This document shows, piece after piece, positions 42,926 to 49,104 of a stretch of 64,000 nucleotides of DNA. Both the position numbers and the translations under genes were made by a program. This DNA is from Bacillota bacterium (GTDB lineage: Bacteria; Bacillota; Clostridia; Christensenellales; JAEXRW01): the NCBI GenBank assembly GCA_023454175.1, contig JAEXRW010000020.1, forward strand, positions 1-64,000, written 5' to 3'. Below the pieces are notes generated by a model. That model searched no databases. It was given only the letters and a program-made list of their open reading frames with translations, and had not been told where the DNA came from. Positions within the stretch are counted from its first letter, which is position 1. The number at the start of each line of letters is the position of its first letter.

Positions 42926-43012
42926 CAGATCGTCCTTTTACCCATACTCGTTACAACACGGAATGTTATATATCTATACGTCCGTTCTGGCGGCGTGTAC
43001 GTCAGAACGGAC
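42926..43012. repeat. 80-bp direct repeat, unit 2, with intact conserved-loop hairpin
   Basis: Matches unit 1 with a few substitutions. At its end GTCCGTTCTG, loop GCGGCGTGTACGT and CAGAACGGAC (42980-43012) make a perfect 10-bp stem. Confidence 0.88.
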
Positions 43013-43020
43013 ACCTCGCG

Positions 43021-43117
43021 GGAATGGATGCGGTGAGCATCCATTCCTGAAAATCTCCGGCATGATAGCGCCAGCTTCATGCCGGAAAGCTCGGAATGAA
43101 TCCTTGGATTCATTCCG
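43021..43117. repeat. Cluster of three perfect hairpins
   Basis: GGAATGGATGC/GCATCCATTCC (11 bp, 43021-43047), TCCGGCATGA/TCATGCCGGA (10 bp, 43056-43086) and CGGAATGAATCC/GGATTCATTCCG (12 bp, 2-nt loop, 43092-43117). No T-run lies in a position that would make them simple terminators. Confidence 0.85.
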
Positions 43118-43150
43118 AAAAAAAGAAAAGGAGCGCCGGGAGAGCGCCCC
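43117..43150 (-). terminator. Terminator of the DUF3794 gene
   Basis: On the minus strand GGGGCGC, loop TCTCCCG, GCGCTCC (one G-T), then TTTTCTTTTTTT. Confidence 0.88.
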
Positions 43151-43172
43151 TTTCTTAGCCAGGCATTTCACC

Positions 43173-43892
43173 TCATTCAGGTGGGAGTAGATCGGGTTCC
43201 TCCTGGAGTGGAGCTTGTGCTGGATCATAGTAGTGTTCTTCCTCGACGCATACGTGTTCTGTACGCACGACTTTGAATTCGAGTTCCACGACCATTTTCT
43301 CAAGCAGTTTTTTAAAAACTTTTACCTCGTGCTTTTCTTCTTCTTTTTTGAGTTCGCATACTTCCTCGTGCATCATTTTGCATCCGCGCATGTCGTCGGG
43401 CATCCTGCACCCGCGTATTTCCGGCTTGCGTGCTTCTTCAGCCTTTGCATATACGAGCACTTCATCGTGCGGGACTTCCTTGGCCCCTTCAAATTTGGCC
43501 TTGAGGACTTCCACGATATCGCAGTCCTTGACCTTTTCGCCCTTCAGCGGCTCGACGTCCACATATCCGCCAAACGGTACCTTGAATGTCACAGCGTACA
43601 GCGGCCCGTTCACGATGCCATCATGGATGTGCTCGACAGTCTTGTAAATGACGTTCTTTTTGATCACTGCATTGAAGATGATCTTGGCCCATCCCCACTT
43701 GCAGTCCCCTCCGGTGATGATCTTGGTATCAAATACTTCGACTTCCGCATCCACAGCTACGATCTTGAATATCGGCGGGCTGGGAGGTATGCATATATCG
43801 CTTTCGACAAAGAACTGGGACTTCCCCTTGCCTACGATGACTTTTGTCTGCAGGACCCTCTTCTTTTCTTTCTTTTTCACATACTCGTTCAT
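43173..43892 (-). CDS. SPOCS-domain (DUF3794) protein, spore-type
   Basis: The 239-residue acidic/basic mixed protein contains one DUF3794/SPOCS domain (about 12-140). Visible segments are VIVGKGKSQFFVESDICIPPSPPIFKIVAVDAEV and GPLYAVTFKVPFGGYVDVE. The C-terminal half is a Lys/Glu-rich segment with likely coiled coil. SPOCS domains occur in SipL, which binds SpoIVA, and in spore-coat proteins; SipL itself also has LysM, which is missing here. GAAGGAG precedes the ATG. A CATAnnnTA element upstream fits a mother-cell sigma factor. It is the only sporulation-type gene in the window. Confidence 0.8.
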   Translation of the reverse strand: MNEYVKKKEKKRVLQTKVIVGKGKSQFFVESDICIPPSPPIFKIVAVDAEVEVFDTKIITGGDCKWGWAKIIFNAVIKKNVIYKTVEHIHDGIVNGPLYAVTFKVPFGGYVDVEPLKGEKVKDCDIVEVLKAKFEGAKEVPHDEVLVYAKAEEARKPEIRGCRMPDDMRGCKMMHEEVCELKKEEEKHEVKVFKKLLEKMVVELEFKVVRTEHVCVEEEHYYDPAQAPLQEEPDLLPPE

Positions 43893-43920
43893 AGATAATG
43901 CTCCTTCACGATCGTTATTC

Positions 43921-43929
43921 TATATTATG
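43921..43929 (-). promoter_or_regulatory. Possible mother-cell sigma -10 element
   Basis: CATAATATA on the minus strand, 29 bp before the DUF3794 start, fits the CATAnnnTA -10 of sigma-E/K promoters. A matching -35 was not clear. Confidence 0.35.
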
Positions 43930-44008
43930 ATATTCTTCACCCCATTTTTTTGTTACAGGATACATACCCGTACAAATACCGATTTCATACTTCTAACCAT
44001 AAGAAATA

Positions 44009-44031
44009 GGCCCCTCTGGCATTGAGGAGCC
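44009..44031 (-). terminator. Terminator of larC
   Basis: On the minus strand GGCTCCTC, loop AATGCCA, GAGGGGCC (one T-G), then TATTTCTT, about 50 bp past the stop. Confidence 0.7.
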
Positions 44032-44078
44032 ATGTTTAAGCTTTTTCTATGTAATCCCCGCAGGGCCTGCCGCAACGA

Positions 44079-45323
44079 TCAACTGTCAGCATCCTTGCCG
44101 CCCGGTATATCGTAATTGTCAATTCTCAATTCCTTCGCCGCTTCCCGCGCCTTCTCATACACCGCCATGTAGGTTATGTTATGTTCCCGCGCAGCCTTCG
44201 CACAGTCCTCATATTCCGGGGCCATCCTTTTTCCGCCGTGGGAGACCTTCATCCGGATCGACCCGTATTCGGTTTCGACCTCGATCATCTCCCGCACCGC
44301 CACCCAGCGGCTCATGACCGTATAGCGCACGCCCAGCGTCCGTGTATGTTTCATGATGGCGGAGAGTACCGCATGCAGTTTCTCCCTGTCCGTAATAGCG
44401 CATACTTTCACCGCCGGCCGGTTCTTCTTCATGTAGATGGGTTCAAACCAAGCGTCCAGCGCTCCCGCCTCGAAGATGCGCTCGAGTGCATATCCCAGCG
44501 CCGTCCCCGGCATGTCGTCCACGTTGGCCTGCGCCTCAAATACCGTATCCGTGTCGATGATGTGCCGCTCGTCCATCTCCGCCCTTTCCCCCAGATAGAT
44601 GCGCAGCGCGTTCAGCCTCCCCGTGTCCTTCTGGCCGAAGCCGTACCCCGTCTTTACCATGTGCATCATGGGGATGGGCATATACCCGCTGGATACCGTG
44701 GTGGCGATGGCTGCGCCCGTGGGCGTGCACAGTTCCCCCTGCCCGTCCTGGAATACAGCCCAGCCCTCCGCCAGCAGCGCGGTCGCGGGCGCCGGCACCG
44801 GCAGGATGCCATGCGCGCATTTCACCGTCCCGCTCCCCAGGTTTATGGCGGAGCAGTAGATTTCTTCCACGCCCATCATGTCCAGGAGGATGGCCGTGCC
44901 GCAGATGTCCACGATGGCGTCTACCGCGCCCACCTCGTGGAAATGGATGTTCTGGATGTCGGTATTGTGCACGGTTGCCTCCGCCCGGGCCAGGCGGTTG
45001 AATATCTTCAGTGCGGTGGCTTTTGCGCTCTCCCGTAATCCGCTTCCCAGGATGATCTTTTCAATGTCAGAAAGGCTCCGCCCGTGGTGGTGGTGCGCAT
45101 CCGCAAGCATAGGGTCGTGGTCGGTCAGTTTGACGTCCACGCTTACGCCCGTGATGCCGTATTTCATGTCGTCCTTGATCTCGATCTGGTATTCTCCGTC
45201 CAGCCCCAGCTTGGACAGTTCCTGCAGGAATCCTTCCTTGTCCCCGGATAGGTGCAGCAGCGCCCCCAGCGTCATATCCCCGCTGATCCCCGAAAAACAG
45301 TCGAGGTATAATATCTTCTTCAT
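44079..45323 (-). CDS. larC: Nickel-insertion protein for the nickel-pincer cofactor
   Basis: LarC inserts nickel into the pyridinium-dithiocarboxylate nucleotide used by lactate racemase and related enzymes. The 414-residue product has the DCFSGISGDMTLGALL start, a His-rich segment (AHHHHGR, about residue 80), NIHFHEVGAVDAIVDICG and a C-terminal LarC2-like half. In Lactobacillus plantarum the two halves are joined by ribosomal frameshifting, but here they are one frame. Its C-terminus ELRIDN...ADS is encoded by heptamer-repeat sequence, so the native end may have been replaced. larB and larE are just upstream, with one gene between; no larA is in the window. Confidence 0.94.
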   Translation of the reverse strand: MKKILYLDCFSGISGDMTLGALLHLSGDKEGFLQELSKLGLDGEYQIEIKDDMKYGITGVSVDVKLTDHDPMLADAHHHHGRSLSDIEKIILGSGLRESAKATALKIFNRLARAEATVHNTDIQNIHFHEVGAVDAIVDICGTAILLDMMGVEEIYCSAINLGSGTVKCAHGILPVPAPATALLAEGWAVFQDGQGELCTPTGAAIATTVSSGYMPIPMMHMVKTGYGFGQKDTGRLNALRIYLGERAEMDERHIIDTDTVFEAQANVDDMPGTALGYALERIFEAGALDAWFEPIYMKKNRPAVKVCAITDREKLHAVLSAIMKHTRTLGVRYTVMSRWVAVREMIEVETEYGSIRMKVSHGGKRMAPEYEDCAKAAREHNITYMAVYEKAREAAKELRIDNYDIPGGKDADS

Positions 45324-45449
45324 TTTCGTCCATCCCCTTTATGGATAGTCACAACCAGTTATGAATACGCTTACTTGTTTGCTTTTATTATCGTAACCAC
45401 TGTGAGCAATGCATGAATGCTCCTGGCCAGAATCCCGGATTACTTGGCG

Positions 45450-45506
45450 CGCCCCTATTAAGGTAGTTGCAAAGCGATTCGAAGAATCGCATGCTGAGGG
45501 GTTATG
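45450..45506. repeat. Two-hairpin repeat between larC and the toroid gene
   Basis: CGCCCCTATTAAGGTAG (decayed first stem), inner stem GCGATTC/GAATCGC and CTGAGGGGTTAT. Confidence 0.75.
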
Positions 45507-45514
45507 ATTTGGTG

Positions 45515-46534
45515 TTAAGAAGGCTGGTGTTGGTTTTCTTCCAGATGCTTCAGCACCCGCATCGCCCGCAGCGTGACCCACTTGCTGTTCGCATCCAGTG
45601 TCTCGATGGGTACGAGCAGCCGGTCGTTGTAAGAGTTCTGCAGGGTCCATCTGCCGTTTTCGTCCTGTTTGGACAGTACCAGTTCCACTGCCTCGTCCAT
45701 CCGGCTGTCCTTCACGCCCAGGCCGGCGAGGATATCCAGGATCTCCAGCGCGTCCGTCTGGTACATCAGCGGGAAGCCAAATTTCTGCCATCCCGGTTTC
45801 GAGAGCCGTCTCAGGTTGTGGCTGCGCTTGTGGATGTGGTGTTTCAGCAGGTATTCCACGGCAGCGTCGATCGTGCGCTTAACCTCGGCGGTCTGCTTTG
45901 ATTCCGGTATGGCGGCCAGTGCCTTCAATGCTTTCACTACGCCCATGTGGCAGGTGTGCCTTCCCCAGCACATTTCATACCGCTCATACGCCGGCCCCTG
46001 CGGCGCATCGCCTTCTCCGTCGTCGTAGCGCAGCGTCCGCGTGATCCAGTGCAATGCTTTTTGTAACCTCGGGTCGTCCATGTATCCGAAATGGATGAAG
46101 CACCATACGAGGTTCCCCGTCAGGCAGGGGATGACCTCGCTCTCCCTTCCACCGTTGGCCTTCGTCCCGTGCTGGGAAAACCCGCTGCTTTCATGGCTTT
46201 GAGCATTATCGAAAAGGTACTCGCATTGCTCCCGTATCTGCGGCGTCGCCTCCGCGCCCAGTTCCGCGAGCGTGATCAGCTGCCACACGAGCCCCCTGTA
46301 TTTCGCTGTGTAATAGTTCTTCCATGTCTCCCGGTATTCCGGTTCGGACTGTAACCGCAGGATCTGCGGTACCACGCCAGATAACATGATCTCCAGCTTT
46401 GCCGTTTCCAACTCCGGGTTGCCCTCCGGCCTGTCCAGCATGTCCCGCAGTGTGAAATACCGTACCGAAGGGTTCTCCCCCTCCAGCAGCCATTCCGTCG
46501 GGTCCGCCTTTAATTTCGCTCTCCAGCCTGCCAT
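45515..46534 (-). CDS. Alpha/alpha-toroid (terpene-cyclase/prenyltransferase-like) protein
   Basis: The 339-residue soluble protein is built of helical pairs, with a squalene-cyclase-like segment near the end (ELVLSKQDENGRWTLQNSYNDR, about 282-303). The catalytic DxDD of cyclases is absent, so an enzymatic terpene role is unlikely. Conserved His/Cys residues (CWGRHTCHMG) could bind metal or substrate. Homologues are often annotated loosely. It lies between larB and larC on the same strand, and a tie to the Ni-pincer pathway is possible but unproven. Confidence 0.7.
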   Translation of the reverse strand: MAGWRAKLKADPTEWLLEGENPSVRYFTLRDMLDRPEGNPELETAKLEIMLSGVVPQILRLQSEPEYRETWKNYYTAKYRGLVWQLITLAELGAEATPQIREQCEYLFDNAQSHESSGFSQHGTKANGGRESEVIPCLTGNLVWCFIHFGYMDDPRLQKALHWITRTLRYDDGEGDAPQGPAYERYEMCWGRHTCHMGVVKALKALAAIPESKQTAEVKRTIDAAVEYLLKHHIHKRSHNLRRLSKPGWQKFGFPLMYQTDALEILDILAGLGVKDSRMDEAVELVLSKQDENGRWTLQNSYNDRLLVPIETLDANSKWVTLRAMRVLKHLEENQHQPS

Positions 46535-46555
46535 GCTGATACCCCCTTTACGAAT

Positions 46556-46715
46556 TCAAAGCCTCCCTTGCCTAAAGGGAGGTGGCAGCCGTCAGGCTGA
46601 CGGAGGGATTCGTAAATATACAGATGTGGTCAAGAAAAATAAGTTCATGCCCAATGGGCGGCAAGTTTCCCTATGCATACCTTCATTCTCAATTTTCAAT
46701 TCTCAATTCTCAATT
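46556..46715. repeat. Two-hairpin repeat and heptamer tract after larB
   Basis: CCTCCCTTGCCTAAAGGGAGG, inner stem CCGTCAG/CTGACGG, AGGGATTCGT. After 60 bp, an AATTGAGA tract supplies the final codons (NN) and TGA stop of larB. Confidence 0.8.
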
Positions 46716-47468
46716 ATTTTCCGCTTGAAGGTTGATCATGTTCGCCAAACACCCCGCGCCGAACCCGTTGTCGATGTTCACCACCGCCACGCCGTTCGCG
46801 CAGGAGTTCAGCATCGCCAGCAGCGCCGCCATCCCGCCGAAGCTCGCCCCGTACCCCACGCTGGTGGGTACCGCGATGACGGGCACATTCACCAGCCCCG
46901 CCGTCACGCTGGGCAGCGCGCCCTCCATCCCCGCCGCGGCCACGATCACCCGTGCCCCGCTGAGCTTGTCCAGGTTGGAAAGTAATCTGTGGATGCCTGC
47001 GACGCCCACGTCGAAGAGCCTTGTGACGTTGCTCCCCATGGCCTCCGCCGTGACGGCAGCCTCCTCCGCCACTGGGATGTCCGCCGTACCCGCAGAGATG
47101 ACGGCCACGCTCCCGCGGCGCTCGGCCGCGCCCCTGCGCAGTTCGATGATCCGCGCCGGTTCATGGTGCACGGCAGTATTGTCGATCTCCTGTATTTTCG
47201 GGAAAAGGGATGGTTGTACGCGGGTGAGGAGTATCCCCCCGCTCTGCCCCGCCAGTAATCTTTTCGTGATGGCCACCACCTGCTCCTCCGTCTTTCCCTG
47301 GCAGAAGACCGCCTCGGCAAATCCCTTGCGCAGCGCCCGGTGGTGGTCCACCAGCGCGCAGCCGATATCCTCGAAGGGCATCCCCTTCATGCGCTCCACC
47401 GCTTCGTCGATGCTTGTCTCTCCGCTTTGGATGCTTTCCAGCAGGGTTCGGATGTCTTTCTCCAGCAT
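46710..47468 (-). CDS. larB: Nickel-pincer cofactor carboxylase/hydrolase
   Basis: LarB carboxylates nicotinic acid adenine dinucleotide and hydrolyses its phosphoanhydride, the first step of the cofactor. The 252-residue product has a PurE-like C-terminal domain with VAVISAGTADIPVAEEAA, RVIVAAAGMEGALPSV and VIAVPTSVGYGASFGG; the N-terminal helical part is FAEAVFCQGKT. It follows larE by 12 bp and is probably co-transcribed with it. Confidence 0.94.
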   Translation of the reverse strand: MLEKDIRTLLESIQSGETSIDEAVERMKGMPFEDIGCALVDHHRALRKGFAEAVFCQGKTEEQVVAITKRLLAGQSGGILLTRVQPSLFPKIQEIDNTAVHHEPARIIELRRGAAERRGSVAVISAGTADIPVAEEAAVTAEAMGSNVTRLFDVGVAGIHRLLSNLDKLSGARVIVAAAGMEGALPSVTAGLVNVPVIAVPTSVGYGASFGGMAALLAMLNSCANGVAVVNIDNGFGAGCLANMINLQAENN

Positions 47469-47480
47469 GCGTTTCCTCCG

Positions 47481-48284
47481 CTAGGTTGTTTTGATATATT
47501 CCACGGGCGATATGCCGATTCTTTGCAGGTGGCCACGCGCGGCGTCCAGCAGTTCCTCCGGCTGTTCCGCGCTCAGTTCGATTTTCACGCCTTGCTCCTG
47601 CAGCCGCACCTTGAATCCCGTGATGCCCGCCACATACAGCACGTTTTCCACCTGCTCCGCCGTGGCCAGCGCGCCGGGCGTGATGGGTTTCCCCGCCCGC
47701 ACCTTCGTCGCCAGGCACGAGTACGGTCCCGCGTCCCGGTTGTAGAGCTTCGCCTCCCGGGCGATCTCCCGTATTTCTTTTTTTCCAATGGAAAGTTCCC
47801 GTAACGGGGATAAAACGCCCAGTTCCCGCAGCGCGGCCATCCCCGGCCGCAGCGCCTCATTGTCGTCCGCGTTCGTCCCGTCGAAAAGGGTTGAAAAACC
47901 CTTTTCCGCCGCAGCCGTTTTCAAGGCTGTGAAGATCGCCTTCTTGCAGTGGTAGCACCGCCGCTCGTCGTTTCGGGCGATGTCCGCATTTGCCAGGACC
48001 TGTATGAAAATGGGTTCATGCCGGATCCCCATGCGCTGCGCCGTGAGGTGCGCCTGGTTGTGGATGCGTTTCGGCATGAATTCAGATGCCGCCGTGAAAG
48101 CAGCCGCCCGTTCCCCCAGCGCCTGCATCGCGGCGTAACTCAGCACCGCGCTGTCTACCCCGCCCGAAAAGGCCACGGCCGCGCTTTCGTACTTTTGGAT
48201 GTATTGGATCAGTCTTTCGAGTGCCTCCGTCAATGGTCCGCCCCCGTCTTCAATGGTAGCTATATTATAAACCACCCCGGCCAT
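47481..48284 (-). CDS. larE: ATP-dependent sacrificial sulfur transferase
   Basis: LarE adds sulfur to the LarB product, donating its own cysteine sulfur or using a [4Fe-4S]-bound sulfide depending on subtype. The 267-residue PP-loop enzyme has AFSGGVDSAVLSYAA, DGTNADDNEALRPGMAAL and GPYSCLATKVRAGKP. The single Cys in the last motif fits the sacrificial type. The ATG at 48284 lies on a TATAAT-like sequence, so a TTG at 48233 after GGGGGCGG may be the real start. It is first of larE-larB-(toroid)-larC. Confidence 0.92.
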   Translation of the reverse strand: MAGVVYNIATIEDGGGPLTEALERLIQYIQKYESAAVAFSGGVDSAVLSYAAMQALGERAAAFTAASEFMPKRIHNQAHLTAQRMGIRHEPIFIQVLANADIARNDERRCYHCKKAIFTALKTAAAEKGFSTLFDGTNADDNEALRPGMAALRELGVLSPLRELSIGKKEIREIAREAKLYNRDAGPYSCLATKVRAGKPITPGALATAEQVENVLYVAGITGFKVRLQEQGVKIELSAEQPEELLDAARGHLQRIGISPVEYIKTT

Positions 48285-48317
48285 GCCTGCACCATATTTT
48301 GCTTTCGGCGCATGTCA

Positions 48318-48344
48318 AAAGGCGGGAGCGTTGCTCCCGCCTTT
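48318..48344 (-). terminator. Terminator of the toxin-antitoxin operon
   Basis: AAAGGCGGGAGC, loop AAC, GCTCCCGCCTTT, a perfect 12-bp stem between the toxin gene and larE. Confidence 0.82.
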
Positions 48345-48401
48345 AACATATTGGCTCGACGAAAGATGCATTTGCTATTTGGTAAAAGCATGCACCACGA
48401 T

Positions 48402-48746
48402 TTATTTACCTTTGCATTCTATGATCTTTGCCAGGACTCTTCCAAAGTCTTCAGAGTCCATTACCCCCCTGAAACTCGTCAATACGCTTGTGTCCACGAT
48501 AAATACGTTATCGCATTGCGCCCAGGTTGGTTTTATGAGCTTGGGCCTTGTGTATTTTTTTATCTCTTCTTTGGCTTTATCCCAATCTCTTGGAGGTTCT
48601 ATTGGCTTTGTGCCGGTCAGCTCTACTGCGGCAAATTGATATTCATTCACTTGCCGTATAATCAAAACGGGCCTGTTTTTAAACCCGTCTTTATGCCTGA
48701 ATTTGCAGGATAGATCATATACATATCCCGGTTGAGGCTTAACCAT
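48402..48746 (-). CDS. PemK/MazF-like toxin
   Basis: The 114-residue product fits the MazF/PemK ribonuclease fold: PGYVYDLSCKFRHKDGFKNRPVLII at the start, the FAAVELTGTKP strand, LIKPTWAQCDNVFIVDTSVL and a C-terminal helix. Such toxins cut mRNA at short sequences. The antitoxin gene ends 12 bp upstream on the same strand. The basic R/P motif in strand 2 (NRPVLII) is preserved, but activity is inferred. It is a more diverged member than classical MazF. Confidence 0.8.
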   Translation of the reverse strand: MVKPQPGYVYDLSCKFRHKDGFKNRPVLIIRQVNEYQFAAVELTGTKPIEPPRDWDKAKEEIKKYTRPKLIKPTWAQCDNVFIVDTSVLTSFRGVMDSEDFGRVLAKIIECKGK

Positions 48747-48758
48747 TCCATCTAACCA

Positions 48759-48956
48759 TCAATCTGCAGCTTCTTCCATCCATCTTTTGTGCACAGGATT
48801 GTCATAGTCTAAAACAACTATGCCTTCCTTGCATTCTAAAACAGGAGCAGTCGCTATTATTTGATCCAGTTTTTCTTCCATGCTGCTATTTACATTGGTT
48901 GTTCCCCTGTTTTTTTTGATCCCGCGCACTTTTGCTGCTGTATGAGGCATAGCCAT
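48759..48956 (-). CDS. Putative antitoxin of the PemK/MazF-like pair
   Basis: The 65-residue product has a basic N-terminal part (AAKVRGIKKNRGTT) that could bind DNA and an acidic C-terminal tail (VVLDYDNPVHKRWMEEAAD) that could wrap the toxin. No standard AbrB or RHH motif is clear. I start at ATG 48956 with AGAAGGTG upstream. Earlier ATGs lie at or before the predicted transcription start. It directly precedes the toxin. Confidence 0.7.
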   Translation of the reverse strand: MAMPHTAAKVRGIKKNRGTTNVNSSMEEKLDQIIATAPVLECKEGIVVLDYDNPVHKRWMEEAAD

Positions 48957-48983
48957 ATTCTTCACCTTCTTATCCGTATCCAT

Positions 48984-49012
48984 ATTATACCACCTTAAAA
49001 CAGTATGGTCAA
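48984..49012 (-). promoter_or_regulatory. Toxin-antitoxin promoter
   Basis: TTGACC and TATAAT with a 17-bp spacer on the minus strand. Transcription would begin near 48977, giving a leader of about 20 nt before ATG 48956. This rules out the ATG at 48983 as a start. Confidence 0.8.
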
Positions 49013-49104
49013 TGTAACACCTAAGATATTTGATAACCACATTATTTTATGATGATGCTCTTTTGATTAACCAAGGTTATTCAGGTATCAGTACCCATTT
49101 ACTT

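Larger units (their letters stand above)
42266..43172. other. Gene-free repeat region upstream of guaA
   Basis: No coding sequence is supported. The region holds an 80-bp direct repeat, four versions of the GCGGCGTGTACGT element and a cluster of strong hairpins at 43021-43150. Confidence 0.7.

Noticed and set aside
42880..43012. Possible CRISPR-like array from repeated GTCCGTTCTGGCGGCGTG units
   Set aside because: Spacing is irregular, units differ in length and no cas genes are present.
43215..43898. 227-codon plus-strand frame opposite the DUF3794 gene
   Set aside because: The minus-strand SPOCS domain, ribosome site and terminator are convincing; the other is a shadow.
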